Shown here: positions 30,001-45,000 of the stretch, piece by piece
Layout: each line of letters begins with the position of its first letter
Numbering within the stretch: position 1 is the stretch's first letter
DNA from: Callaeas wilsoni
Lineage: Eukaryota; Chordata; Aves; Passeriformes; Callaeidae
Length of the DNA: 64,000 bases
Direction of reading: 5' to 3'
NCBI GenBank assembly: GCA_013398955.1
Contig: VWPU01004190.1
Coordinates: 62,001-126,000 of the forward strand
Notes under the pieces: generated by a model
Database searches by the model: none
What the model was told of the DNA's origin: nothing
Seen by the model: the letters and a program-made list of their open reading frames with translations, nothing else
Position numbers and translations under genes: made by a program

Positions 30001-33000
30001 CAGAAGACCCAACGGGACTCTGGAACATCTGCTGCAATCTGAAAGTTCAAATCTGAGAATGAAAAAAACCCTGAAGTACTCCACAGCAGAACACACAGCT
30101 GGCAAGATTTTGCGACTGCCTTCGTGTCTGCATTTTCCTGATTTTTAAGTAACAGGGATTTGAAAGCATTAACTTACTTTTTTATGAAGTGCTTTTCACA
30201 CCTTTTTACAAGCACACGTTAGATTCCTTCCATTTCCAAATTAATTTTACATGGTGAGTCATAAAATTATAAGCAAACTAGAAAACATATTCCAAGAGAA
30301 AAGGCTATTCTCAACTACCTATACAATGTCCATACTCAAAGCAAAAGCACTGTAAATCAGTATTCCTCCTACCAGAACACTGCCTTGCCCCCAAAATGCA
30401 ACAGCTAAGATTAGGACCATGAGCACAACTTCCCAGTATTATAAGTAATTCTATGACCTTCAAACAAAATGTACCATCTTACCTAAAGGGATCATGAAAA
30501 TCCAGGTCAATATGAAGGCCATTTAGAAATAAACGTGCTTCTCCAGGTTGAATTCCAAGAGTTTCATGAAAATGCTAAAAAATAAAAAGTACTGCTTACT
30601 TATTTAGGTGTATGTCTACACTAAAACATATAAACACCCTTAAGTAATTCTGCAAAACATACACATCAAATCTCTTCCGTACAATTTCTTCTTTTATCTG
30701 AGTGTTGGAAAAAATATTGACCACATATTTTCTGAGTGCTATTTAATACACTTCAGATGTACATATACAAATGAAAACTACCTACCTGTGCAAGGCAGAG
30801 AAAAGGACACATTCTCAGTGGCTGCTAACAGAAAGTGAAAATACACACACACAGAGAAATACAACTTTTAAGTTTTTGAAAAATTATTTCTATACAACCA
30901 TTCAGCAAAGGGAGACCTTATGTATATCCCTCAGACCTCCACTTGAAACCAGCTTTCTTAATGACTTAACATCTCTCAATTCTAAAAAATGTGTAGTTGA
31001 ATTGTTTCAGGGAATTAGGAAAAACAGACTAGAACCTTAAAATCTCATCTAATAAAGGGACCACAGAAAAAACACAGATGAGAAAGGGATAGCATAGCAT
31101 ATTTTTGCTTGGCAAAGAAGATTAAAGATCCAAAATAAACGAATACAAGAGGAAGGAAGTATTTCGGGAGTAAAGCATGCCTTATCATTTCCCTTCAGAG
31201 CTCTGAGGCACAACACCATTCAGTCTGTAGCAAGATAAGTGACAGGAGCAACAGCAGTAATGTATTCCAACTCATGCCAGGAGGAGCAGTCAGATTACCG
31301 GATCTGCCTTAATTTCCAACAGAGAAATGGAAAGTACAAAAAATACACCAAAAAAGTGAACTGAAAAAGATGTATCGTTTTTTCCAATTTAGCTCCCACT
31401 TATTAAACAAAGTAAGTGTGAAAAAAAAAAAGTACTTTAAGAAAAGTATGCCTACAGCAAGCAACTCGGGCTGAGAATATCACTCCTGTTATAAACCTGT
31501 AACTGGACAAATGGGAGCAAAAATGAGACAACATTGAAAATGGTATTATTTCCTTAAAAGTAGTGTGGTTACTTTCACACAGTTAAATATAATGTAAATG
31601 TAAATAGGAAATGTAAATAGGAAAAGAACTGAGCTGAATCACAGAATGGTTAAGGTTGGAAGGGATCACAGTGGGTCATCTGGTCTAATCTCCCTCTCCA
31701 AAAAAGGTCATCCTAAAGCACACTGCACACGATTGTGTCCAGAACTGCATTTTTGAGTGTCGCCAGTGAGGGAGACTCCACAACTTCTCTGGGCAATTTG
31801 TTCCAGTGCTCAATCACTTGCACAGTAAAGAGGCTCTGCCTCATGTTCAGGTGGAATTTCCCCATTCGTAAGTTTCTGCCCGTTGCCTCTTGTCCTATTG
31901 CTCAGCACCACGAAGAGCCTGGCTCCATCTTCTTGGCACTCTCTCTTCAGATACTGATAGATATTGATAAATCAGAGGTGAGATTCTTAATACAATTTTG
32001 ATGCTAGATATTTGATTGTTTAGAAGTGCATCCACCTTGTCGAAAAACATTGATGGAAGGAGTATTTTGGCATCCAACACTAGAATTTAAGGCTGATAAT
32101 ATTCACGTAGTATTTTCTTGCTAAACTGTCAGCAAATTATTGCACTGCAAGTTGTAGTTCAGTTTAATGAGATTTTATTTTTTTCTTTTATCTATAGCAG
32201 TTCTTTGTCTATTTCTTTCTCATTACACCTAAATCATCACACGTCTTTCAACTTTTAATAACTTTATTTCCTCCCATTGCATTTCCTATTCAACTTTCAT
32301 TATCTTGAGAGGGAATCATCCAGTTACACACAGCATGGGATCATATCTCTCCTGCTGCTAGATGGATGTACTGCAGTTCAAGAATGCACATGACAATTTA
32401 TTGTGCTCAAGCAGCAGTGTTCAGGAAGTTTCCTTACTTTTATTCAACAAATTTTAGCTTTTAGCTGCCTAAAGACCTTTAGACTACAAGGAAGGATGTG
32501 ACCTCTCATGAAACTAAAACTTAGTGTGATAGGTGCATAAAATCCTCTTAACTACAATGTAGTAATACATTAATGGAATCATAGGAGTGATTCAGCTGAC
32601 CAACCACACAAACATCTACTGCAATTTGTTTCAGATAAAGTATCTTGGACTGGAATATGCAGATAAGGCAGAAGGGGATGGATGTCCCAGTGGACACATC
32701 TGCCAGATGTGTGTGCCTATCTCAGATGGCTTGTAGCATCTTAAATGGCATCAGAAATTCCAGTTTAGGCAACTCAATTGTGTCCCATAAAAAAAAACTA
32801 ACAAAACATTGAGTGAGCCAAATTGTTTATGTCCATTAACCAAATCTTCATTGTCATAACTGCTTATATATAAACAGATGTGCCTAAGTGCATACTACAT
32901 CATTTCAATCCAAATTTTAAGTTACTTTTCCCAATCTTTATATTTAACAATTGTCAGTTTAATTCCTGATAGACCTTTACTTTTTTTTTTTTTTCATTTT

Positions 33001-36000
33001 GTGGTGGAGGAGTAGTTTTTGATTAAGCAGTTAGTTTTGATTTTTGTGTTAACAGAGCTGCAATTAAGGAAAGTCATTGCAAAGACTTCATCAAGAAACA
33101 GGAAAAGTCCTGATACCAACACTCATCCTCTGGAGGAACTATAATCATCTGAGATTTGTTCTGCTTTATGCTGAATATAATCCTAACAACAAAGAGTAAT
33201 AGGAAAAAGTGTGTCTTGGCTGTGTATAGAAAGCAATGAAGCGCAGACTCTGATTTCCTCCCTTCAGCACAAACTACAGGACTTCTCACTACTGCAAGAA
33301 ACAAGAGGCCTGCATAATGTTGAGTCCGCTCTAAGATCTCTATGAAAATCCACAGATCAAAGATGTACCCTGCACACAAGGAAGTCAAAGAGCTCAAGGA
33401 GGTGAACTGCTGAAATACATGAAATGTCTTCTCAATTGACCAGCCCCACGTGCAATCACCTATGGACAAAAAAAGGCCTACACAATTGTCTGCATAACCA
33501 TTTACAAGGATTTAACACTTGAGCCTGTCACTATTTGGGCAGGGAATACTCAAGACTGGAAAGCCTTACAGGAGTTTTGCATGGCATAGAATTAAAAAAA
33601 TTTATGTGATATTTTTGCTACAATAGAGATGACAAGTTCTTCATGCGAAGGCTGCACCAGTGCAAGAAGGACATTGTTCACTCTCAATGTTTTGGAAAGG
33701 GAAAGAATCTGGAAAAGGTATTCCCCTGGAAATACTAGTCTTGGTAAGGCAAGAAGAAAAGGCCTAAATGGATACAAAACAAAATAATACACTGAAATGT
33801 TGCAGAAGTACAGGAGCGACATAAGTAAGGTATAAATCCCTTTCACTACAGTGGTTGGTCAGTCTTAACACTGTATTAAAATTCATGTTCTGAAGATCAA
33901 GACTAAGGATGGTGCTATGGATGTCATCTCACATGACCAGTCCTACAAGCATGGTGCCTAACATTTACCTGCAACACTCAACTTGAAAGAAAAAATCCAA
34001 ACTGAACAGAGACAGACAGACACCATGAATTCAACAAATATTAAGTGGCGTCTCGGAATAAATCTCAGATCAGTCAAAATCACAGGAACAAGGACTCCTC
34101 ATGTGGTACAAGGAACAAAAGATGAAGTGAATCAAGGACAAAGACAAAACCACCATCTACCACAGATGATGTTCAAAACACCTTTCAGAATAGCTGCATG
34201 TGTGATTCTGAGAGTGTGGAAACTTCAAAGTTAACATGTGCTAGCCGTAATATAAGCAGCAGGCCTAGATTCAACACCAAAGCTATAGAAAAAGTAACTG
34301 ATACCTATTTTGCTTTCCCAGCACACAATTTGTGACTCAACTCAACACTCAGTGAAAATTGTTTGGCCTTGCCTAATTCTGTAAAACCAAGAGAGAGAAT
34401 GGAAAAAGTTTCACGAATAGCAGAAAGTGCAATACTTGAATTGCATATTTAAATGTTACCTGTCTCATAACAGATGTTTAGAACAATTAGCTTTCTCTCT
34501 AACAAAAAATGTGAAATTTGCTACACTAAAAAAATCTCCAAAAGCAGCAATACAATAGTAGCTCAAATGTCCACCTGAAGAAATAAAAACAAACCTTCTG
34601 ATTTTCTTCTATTTCATTCTGCATTTTCTTGTCTACAGGTACTCTTGTCAGCGATCTGTTAAAATAAAATATTTGTATCACCCAACCACTGTATTATTAA
34701 AAAAAGCATTATTTCAAGTGAAATTGGTATTTTAATTAAATATCCAATGCACTGTAACTGAAGAATGCTGTCATTAAGTCTTAAAAGGAAGAGTAAGGCG
34801 GTATCATAAATACAGAATTTTCAAAACAAATATTGTTCTGTTTTACTCCAGTAAACCCAGGTTTCAGATTCAGACTAGTTTTTTTTTGCAGTAATATCAT
34901 CAACATATTTTTTACCACTCTCAATCTTTCCTCATGGTTTGTTTGTTTTTTTTCTGGATGTATATTATAAAAAAGTCAGTTGTTTGGTCATCTAAATTAT
35001 TACCATAATGCCATATTTGCATATTTTAAGTTAGTATTACTGTCTCCATGGTACTCAACTTTAAAGCATGGAGAGCCATGGATTTGTCTGGACAAAGGCA
35101 AGGAAAACATGGAAAGAATGACCACTTTAAAATTAGCTGAGACTTCGAAAAAAGAGATTTTCAGATTGAGACCCTTAAAAATGTTAAGCATTCACAGATA
35201 GACAAAGTTTTAGTTTCCTTAGTCATTCCATCTTTTGAAGGTAACACATTGATTTGTCTTTTTTATCTTTCATGAATGTTCTGGAAGACTATTTTATCTT
35301 CCTCTGCCACAGTGTATTGTATGTGAAGTATATAATTATCAGGCTTATCATAAAATACTTCCAGAGGCAAATTAATCTCTCCATGTTTTAAAAAAACCTA
35401 AGCCATATTAGCCTAAATCTGACTGTCCTGATAAATGCCAAAATAAGTATTCTAGTTGCCTATATGAACTTTTTTTCAAAAGAGGACGGTACATGTTTTA
35501 GTAAATTTGTATGGGGCTTCAGGAAAAACTGGAGTCATCTTAAACCTCAACGTTAACTAAGCAAATCGAGAATGATCCTGCTAAGCCAGTTTCAAACCTT
35601 TGAATAATAAAGCATTTAATAATATAAATTCTCACCTCCCCTCCCCAAAGAAACTGATTTAGAATAGATCTTGTTAGTATACTCCACATTTCTCACAATA
35701 TGTCAGAAATAAGACATAAAATCAGTTTACTTTAAATAACTATTCAAGCTTTCTAGGTGACCAAAGAGACACACTTCAGGAGCAAACAGTATGATTTCCA
35801 TGCTTTTAGAGAGTTCTGAAATGAAAAACAGTCCCAAAAATACTTTAAAAATTTGAATTTTATCATGCTGAACTCAACAAAAATAGTAGGGGCTGTAACT
35901 CTCAGAAGCACACTCAGTTGATAAAAACATGCACAGATAAAATGGACAATGTATATATTTCCAAATGACTCCTACTGTGAGTAGGTAGGCAGAAAAATAA

Positions 36001-39000
36001 AACATAAATGTGAAAATAATAAAAAGACTGAAAGGAAAATACAAAGCTGGTCCAACATTAGCAAGGAAGTAAAATACCCATCAGCAAAAGGTAAGCTTTA
36101 CTGATAGCTGTTCTAGCAATAGGAAAGCAATTCAAGGAATCATTAAATAGCTCCTTGCTCATGCATGGCAGTTGACAATGCAGGATTCTAGCATAATTTT
36201 ATGGAGAAAGTGTGATGGTTGATCCTTGAAAAGAACACCCTACCAACCTGGGGTAACAAATCTAAGCATCATTTTGTGTTCTGTCATTTGTTCAGAGCTT
36301 CACAAAGTTTTATGAATGTTTTTGTAATAATCAAGTGCTACGGACTCTAACTTAAGAGAAACACTTCACTGGCCTAAAGTAAATGGATACTATTTATCTT
36401 TCTACATGATATAGGAATGTTCTTGAATGACCTTAAGGTTGAAATATTCTCTATAATGTTATGCATCTTTATTCTTACCTGGAAGAACATGTAGCCATGT
36501 AGTACTGAATATTGAGGGAGAAAAAAGGAAACCTTTCACATAGTCATAATGTTAACATTTGTGAATGATTAATAAATAGCAAGTAACAGAGCATTATAAT
36601 AATTATCTGCTCTTTAAGAGTGCAATAATATGACAAGTATACAACAAAGCAAAGATGAAAAATACCCTATAAAATTATCAAAATGTCGCCATGACATATC
36701 AGTTCGTACACTGTCTACATCTGATGACACTTTGTAAAATCTACCTCAGACTAACCTTTTCAGCTGGAAATACTGAGACACAAAAATAAAGGTGGCAAAT
36801 TAGAAAGCAAAAGAAAATTTCAGAAGAATGGTATATTAATTTTTTTATGGTCTAAGGAACCCCATTTTTAAGGAACATGCAGTATTTTACTTTATTTTCA
36901 TAACTACAGTTCTAGAATTTGTATACAGCCTTTTTAAACCAAATTTTGCATAATAAAAAATGGTTATTTTCATATAAAACCGGCCTGAACTTACATAGTT
37001 TAAAAACATTATTATAATGATCAGGTATTTATCTAAAGTGACTAAACAACATCTCTTAATTTCCTGTTTATTCTAGGTTGGTTTTTTTTTCCCCAGCTAG
37101 TATTTTGACTCATCAGGTTAAGCATTAAACTATTAATGAAATATATTCTGTGCACTATTTTCACACAATGCCCCTTCAATTTAAGCTGTCAATGCAGATC
37201 CACTAAACTTAAATTATTTAAATATTTGTAATCTCCCATGCTAAAAATAACATGCTAGATTAGCATGTTAGAATAAATCATGCAGGACAGAAACATTGAT
37301 TCTCTTTTTAATAATTTTAAAGTCTTCTTATACTTTTACCCTTAAAATATTTGAAGAGTAGGTAAATTGAGCTCTCTAATGACAGAAATACACGATGGGA
37401 GTTGGAGTGGAATGTAACAATTTAATGACTTTTAAAATCAATGACTTAAATGTCACCTGGCACACTTCAAAATTACTTTTTCCTGTCCTTTAAAGAACAG
37501 AACTGGACCTGAAGTTCGACATTATGTACTCTTCCACTATCTCCTACAGGAAAGCTGAATTTTCTGATTGCTAATCTAAGTGTAAACTTATACCATACTA
37601 TTTCAAAATAATTATGCTTCAGGCATTTTAAAAGGCATTTTGCTTCCTTGACACAAGATGTTACAACGGTAGTTTTTCCATTACAGTGTAGATTTTCTCT
37701 AACAGACAATCAGGGATGACAATGAAATACTGTGATAATTAAACAAGAGTGGCAAAATGTGAAAGCACGCTGAGTTAAGAACCCTATTTAGCATCACATT
37801 TAATTCAGTAATTCAAGCAAATATTGCTGATAGGATTACATGAAGAACTTATTAAGTATGAAGAAAATCATTTGTCAATTACAATAGTACTGGCTTACAG
37901 GAAGAACAATTTTTCATATTAGGACAGCTAAAATCAGGACATGTCCATTTATTTAACATTTATCTTGACCTTTTATTAAGTAATGTGTTATGGAAGACAC
38001 ATCTTTCCCAGTAAGAACACTAACATACATTGGGCCAGGGCCCAATCTCAACAGCAATGTTGTGCTTAGGACTAATGTGTGTGGATCCCCAACGGAATTT
38101 ATTAATAGTATTTTGCCTCTTCCCACTGTGACTAGTTCTGTTAATAATTCAACAAAAGTCTCCAACTGGGAAAATATCAGTCCAGCAAAATCCATGAGGA
38201 CTAAGTGCCAGAAGGATTAGCATGTTTTCATGGCATCTCCTGCATCAGACAGGAAACATTTAAGAGACTGATCATGAGCTCTCCTCGGAGTTAGCTTCTA
38301 CTCAATGAAATTGCCTGGAATCCACCTAGCAAGTTGTCAAACATGAATATTTGACTGCAGGATTTGGATATAAATCTGTATTACTGTCATTACAGTCAAA
38401 TGAAAACATAAAAACAGCATTTGAAAAAAAAAATGTTCACATATCATACCTCGCTCTTATTGGGAAGTTCTGAGCGATGTCTTTCATTATCTTTAAGGCA
38501 TCATAAACAGGAGTAGACATAATTCGAGTAGCTGCTTGAAAACTAAGATCTAGGGTGGGGAGAGAAAAATAAATTTAAAAAAACATCACTGGAAATATCA
38601 TTCAATCATTACTGCCTATAATCAAAAAACTGTTCCATATACACACTCTCACTATTAACATATTTTATGTTTCAATCATTGATTCAACCATTATGAAACT
38701 AACATTATTAAGGTTGAAAAACTGGTCACATGAAAGTCAGAAATACTAAATTCAGGCTTTTCTACAGAATTCTGTCTGACTTTCTTGAATATACACACTG
38801 TATATGTAATTTCTAAATTCACAGAAACACACTGAAAAACCCCAGACCATTCATCACGAGGTATTATGCTATCTTCAAAAGGGTAATACCACACACCAAT
38901 CCACAGACACCCATAAATGCAGGAAAGAGCAAGACCTTTTCAGATCCAGGACTTCACAAGTTTTTCAGGTAACAGATATATTAAGTGTGGAAGGCTGCAC

Positions 39001-42000
39001 TGAGCATGTGAATTGTACAGTTTTAAAAAGGAGCAGCAATTTCACAGAGAAAATGGCGATTTGCGAATGAAAAGTCAAACTACTGACAAATTTCAGTTCT
39101 CCTAAACACCCAGCACAATTTTTAAAGGGATCTCATTTTCAAAACAAAGTAAATTTCCAAGCAATGGAACAGTTTGAAATTAATCTGTCTATCCACTGAA
39201 AAAAACAATGATGGAATTCAGTTAGCTATCTCTGGAGTCTAACTTGAGCGTGATAAATTTTGACATGTAAGACTAGGAAAAATCCAATTCTGGTACCAAT
39301 GGGGTAAGGCAGTACTATACTAGATGCTTCCATGTACCTTGTATACATTTGCATAACTAACTCAGGCAATGATGGTTTTTCCTCATAATTTTCTAGTTAA
39401 GAGGTTTAAGCAAAAACTGAAAGCCTCAGGTTATTCCATTTGCGGAAAGCTGATGCCGCATATAGTAGAAAGTGCTGGGCAGAAAGTCATAAAGGATGCT
39501 GCCTAGTAAAACCTTGCAACACCTTCTTGAAGCAGCTAGGAATGAAAAAAAAAAGAAGGCTGAATCAAAGTGAGTAAGACATTCCAAGTTTAGCCTGATA
39601 AGGTACTCCTTGGCTGAAAAAAAATATGTGCGTGAGAGGTGGAATGCTAGCTTTTATTTCTTAATACTTTTAACAACAAGTATAAAAATAAATCACTCTT
39701 AAAAGTAGGTTTCAGAACCCTTTCAACAGTCACATAAGTTGTGGTCAGTTGAAGCAACAACACCCAGTTGCTGCTGTTACTACAGATGGTGAGGAAGCTG
39801 TGAACTTGGGTCATACACTTAAAACCCTTCATAAATTATTAATAATTTCCATTTTATGCTGAACAGCTAGGATACAAATATTCAAGTACCAGAGGCCAAC
39901 TGACATCTTTTTACCTCCTTGGTTATCGCTCGTCAGGATTGTCACTTACAGACCTCCCCTTGCAGCACCCTAACACAGCTGAGAGCGCAGTGTAAGGCAC
40001 CTTGAAGAAAAAGTACTTACTAATTACTTACCTAAAATATAAAAGCTCTTGAAAGACAACTCTTGAATGGTGTTTAGGTTCATTTATAAATAGAAGTATG
40101 CCCTATAGCTGAAGTAGTTTTGCTTAAATTTAGTTAGATTTTTACTTTGAAGCTAATTAAAGGAAATCAGAGAGAAGCTGAGCCATTAATTCAGCCACTA
40201 TAATTAGTCATTAAGAATGAACTAGAGAAAGCACCCTGTCATGTCAGCAGTAAGGGTATCAAAACAACTGCACTAAAAATGTGGGGGATGAAGACTGAAG
40301 AACCTGAACCATAAGCCACTACAAGTCTTCTTGACGTAAATTAACAGCATCTCAATGCTTAACTACTTTCAACACTAAGAACCGGTTTCCTGGGGAGCAG
40401 CACCAGTTTCCTTTTTTATATATATAGCCATAACACCACAGAAAAGACCACCACTAAACAGAGACCTTGCACTGGCTTTTGAAGGTAGACATTAAAGAGA
40501 TGGAAGTTTCATGACTGCTTCTGCTTTAACATCAGCCAAGTGGCATTCAATCACACACACAAAGAAAAATAGTCAAAACCACTATTTTCTTTTTCTATTT
40601 TTTTTCCAAAGTAGATTTCTCAGGAGTTCCTGCAGTTGAACTTCATCGACAAAAGACTGCAAGTGAACCAAAATTATCTCTCACAGCTAATATCGGACTG
40701 GACATTGCTAGCAAGCTCTGTAACATCAGGGTCCCAAAAGAAACTGAAGCTCAGATGATTGCTCAGTCTCCTTCACTGCACTAATATACAGGCAAACTAA
40801 TTTTGATCGGGTTGTCCTCTAAAGCTGAAAAATGTAAGGGGAAAAATTTAGTTGCGTAAATTTAGGTGTTGTGACATTTTATGAGAGATTTATATTTTAG
40901 AGTGATTTACAATTTCACTCAAGCTACAGAATGTCCTGCAAGTCATCAGAACACAAGCTTTAGCAATCAATATATTTGTTTTCCTTTTCTACAGGAAAGC
41001 TTTTAAAAGTATGTTCTTCCACTTGATATTATATTAAGAAAATGCATCAATGTGAACTCCAGTACACTGACAAAATTTAGAAATTAAAGAAAATAAACTG
41101 TCCTAACATGTATCTTGTCCTAACTCAGTAGTCATATCAAAATTATATCTTTTGCCTGACCTCTAAAAAAATATCTAAAACAAGTTTTAATACTTGAGGT
41201 GACACATCAGGCAAAAAAACAGGCAAAATATCTCTCCATCTTATAAAATTACTTCAATGTTCCTATAATTTCTAGCATACAATACAAGGTATCAGCACAT
41301 GCCTTTTAAATACTGGAAGTATTATGGCCTTTTTATGAAACGATTTCTCCTTTTAAAAGAAGCTTTTACCGTAATGTTGATACATTAAAATAACAAAGGA
41401 ATATTAAATAGAGTATTGCATTCATTAAAAAAAAAATACAATACATACCCTGTAGCTCCCAAACCTTCAGTGGTTCCATGTTGTTAGTAGTTTTAATTAG
41501 ATGTTTTTTAAACTCTATCAGATTGTTTTTCAGATCGGGATGCCTCTGTCTACAAGAAAACATTTTATTTCAAAAAAGAATCAATTACATCCATCAACAT
41601 CTTCTTTTATCCACAGTACTGCTCACAGCTAATATTGTATTCTTAGGATAACAACCAAGAATGAAAATTTTAATCCATTCTTGAAGCAAAAATATGGATT
41701 TGGGGTGAGAAAAGGTGATTTCTGAGGGCTAAACCCCAGTTAAAGAGAATCATAGAATCACTTAGCTCAGGAAGGACCTTTAAGGTTCTCAAATCCAGCC
41801 ACTAGCCCAGCACTGTCAAGTCCACGATTTAACCATGTCCCTAAGTGCCGCATCTACCCAGGGATGGCAACTCAGCCACCTTCCTGGGCAGCCTGTCTCA
41901 ATGCTTGACAACCCTCTCTGTGAGGAAATTCTTACTAAATACCAGGAGCTAAATTATTTTGCAGTGATCTGTCTCAGCACCTGCCACATAAATTTAGATG

Positions 42001-45000
42001 GAATAAATGAACTCAAAGTTTAGGCAGTATTAATACACCATACGGGTAACTGTTTACTTAGCTTACTATAGGATGATGTACACCTAACCGCATATTAACT
42101 GTACTATATACTGACTATAACTGAACACACTCTTTGTAGCATTAACTACAAGAGGTATAAGCAAGACAATGTTGAGAACATGTTTTATAAACTAACAGCA
42201 CTGACAAAATCAATCTACTGAGCACACAAGTCACCAGTCAGACCTAAAGAACATGGTACACAAAGGCTTAGCTATTTGTTTTGAAAACATAATAGGTAAG
42301 TAAAGAAGTTTTGAGCGCAACTATTTCAGCCTGCTACACAATATCCTTGGGGAAAAAAAAAAAAACTCCATTAAATTTCTAAACATTTTATGTCTTCTGC
42401 TTACACTCATAACTATTTCACAGCTGAGAGAAGCAAAACTTTTGACATGGCTGTAACAGAGGGACAATTTACAGACTACTGAAACATCTATTTTACCTCC
42501 TGTACGAAAAGGAGAAGAGAAAAAAACAATGAATCTAGAAACAATGTCAAAAAGATAGAATTATCTGACAGCTTCATGAATCCGTTACAGTGGAGCATCA
42601 AGAGACTAAGTATAGCTAAACCTAGCAGAATACAAAAAGAAAAAAAGCTCCGCTAAAGATATGGCACAAGCATTTGGTATTACCTGCTGTGCAAAATCTC
42701 AAACACACAGGCGAAAAAACAGGGAAGCCTCAAGATCTGAGTGCACTTCTACCTCAATGTGTTTGAGAACAAAAAGGCAGGAAGGGAGGTGATGGGCTCA
42801 GGAATTTAGACAGAATCAGCAGCTCTGAACTCTGAGATTGATAGTGACAGTATCTACAAATACGTTTACTTTTTGTTTTAAGTAATAAGAGTAAGAATAA
42901 CATCTAGAGAAGACCCACAGTCTCAAAGTCTTTTTGCTGAAGAAAAAAATCTATGATTCACTGCATGGATCTGTTACAGGAAAAGGGAAGCACTTTGGAT
43001 GACTGAAACCACAAAATGAATCCACCAACTGAGGACTGGAAGGAGCACTCAGTAGGGTAACCATCAATTTCATTTAACAGATTGCAGCTTGGAAATAAGA
43101 GTTCCTGCTGGAAGAGAACAAAAATTCACAAACTCCAAAATAAGGTGGTATCCATAATAAGCCATCTTCCTAGAAATATCACTCCTTAACTCTATGAAAT
43201 CTATTACTATCCTTAAAAACACCTTATGGAGATTGAGCACACAGGTTTGGACTTCTGCTACTCTTGCATTTTGAAAATCAACATTTTGATTCCAATTATC
43301 TAACAAATGTGAAATCATGATGTTCTAAGTTTTTGTGAGTGTTACTCAGACGGATATTTTTAATTTAAAAAGCTTACTGTATGCTTTCAAAGATAATTAG
43401 AAAACTAAAAGCAATAAATTGAAATTAACAGAATAAACAACCGTTGCATCTTTGTGTTCATAAGACATTAAGAAAATAAAAAAATTCCACCAAATGAAAG
43501 TAATTTCCAACATAAATCTCAGTTCTTCTATGAAAAAACCCAACTGGTTCAGGTTCCAGAAACAAACATAAAAGTTTAATTGTAACTTATAATAACTCAC
43601 TTTAATTTGCCAAAGAGAAATCCTTGGACATCACTTTCCTCCTCCTCTTCCACATCTTCATCTTCTTTTGTCTCATTTACTCCTGAACACATAACACATG
43701 TAGACAATATAAGCCAAGAAAGTTAGTGTTGTATTATGTTTTTGTAAATTACAAAACAGTTAACAGAAAGATACAATCACAAAGTTGTCATTCCCAGATG
43801 TAGTTTTAATTAGATTTATACTCACATATTTTGGCATCTGAATTAATTACTCTACAGAACTTTGCAACATTAAATTTAATTGTTTAATACAATTCATTCA
43901 GTGGTAACAATTTTTATATAAAATTAAATATATGTGGTTAATCAGTTCACTTCCCAAAATAGCCATTTCTCAGTTTGATTAAGTGATAAGGTATAACTCT
44001 TATCAGTCAACTATTACTAAATTTACACTTGAAAAACCTGATGACCTTAAAGCACTTGAATCTCCAGTTGGTATTTGATGTAAGTCAGAGACCAGTTTCT
44101 TCCCCTTTAAAAAAACTAAACTATTTTTTGACATGACTCAAAGGTAATTAAACCTTAGTCTTACCAAAGAAAGTTAACTTGCCTTTTATCTCGTAAATGT
44201 CCCTGCAGAGTAATTTCTCTGTGTCACCATGCTGTAGTTACCACTTTCTCTGGTAAATGTCTCATTTCAATACATTATAACATGCACCAGTCCAAATTCT
44301 ATGGTACATCACATCTTTCCTATAGAGGATTGTGAAAGTATTTCCACAGATATTCAGAAAAAAAACCCCCAAGCCCTGAAACACTAATGTGCAGATACTG
44401 TAGCCATTAGTATATGAGAGATGCCAACAATCATAAAGTAACTGAAGTACAACGGTAAACAATCTTAAAATTACTGAGAGGAAGAAGACTGGATTGTGTT
44501 TTGAAGAGCCACAGAAAACAGCAATTAGAGGTTAGAAAACAGACTGTGTCCTAAGGAGAGATCTTTACAAATGTTCTCATGTATTTTGATTTCTTAGTTC
44601 CTAAAACCTTAGATTTCCTTCTGCAGAAAGAGAATTTTAGTATAACTTTCAAACCATTAATGACTGAAGATTGTACAAACTAAAGATTTTAACACATTTC
44701 AATAGTATCTCCAAGATACCAAATCAATTGAAAAACCCACATACCTTTAACCTGCGTGTCATCTACGGCTTTATATTCTGTACTCTTTATTGCAAGTTCC
44801 ACACCATATCCAGATAAATACATTTTCCTGGAATTTGGTTTCTGCTTGATGGTATTATTTTAACAGAAGAAAAAACATAACTTAAAAAAATGTATTTAAA
44901 GGAGATTAACAATATCTAATACTGTAACTTTAAAATGTTATGACAGTCATTACTTTAACTGATTTTTCAATTCAAAGTGCAAGGCATATTGACAGTCCAC

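Noticed and set aside
33074..33469. 131-codon minus-strand open frame in intron 10
   Set aside because: No family resemblance, no start or splice context, and not part of the collinear UGGT2 protein. Most likely chance.
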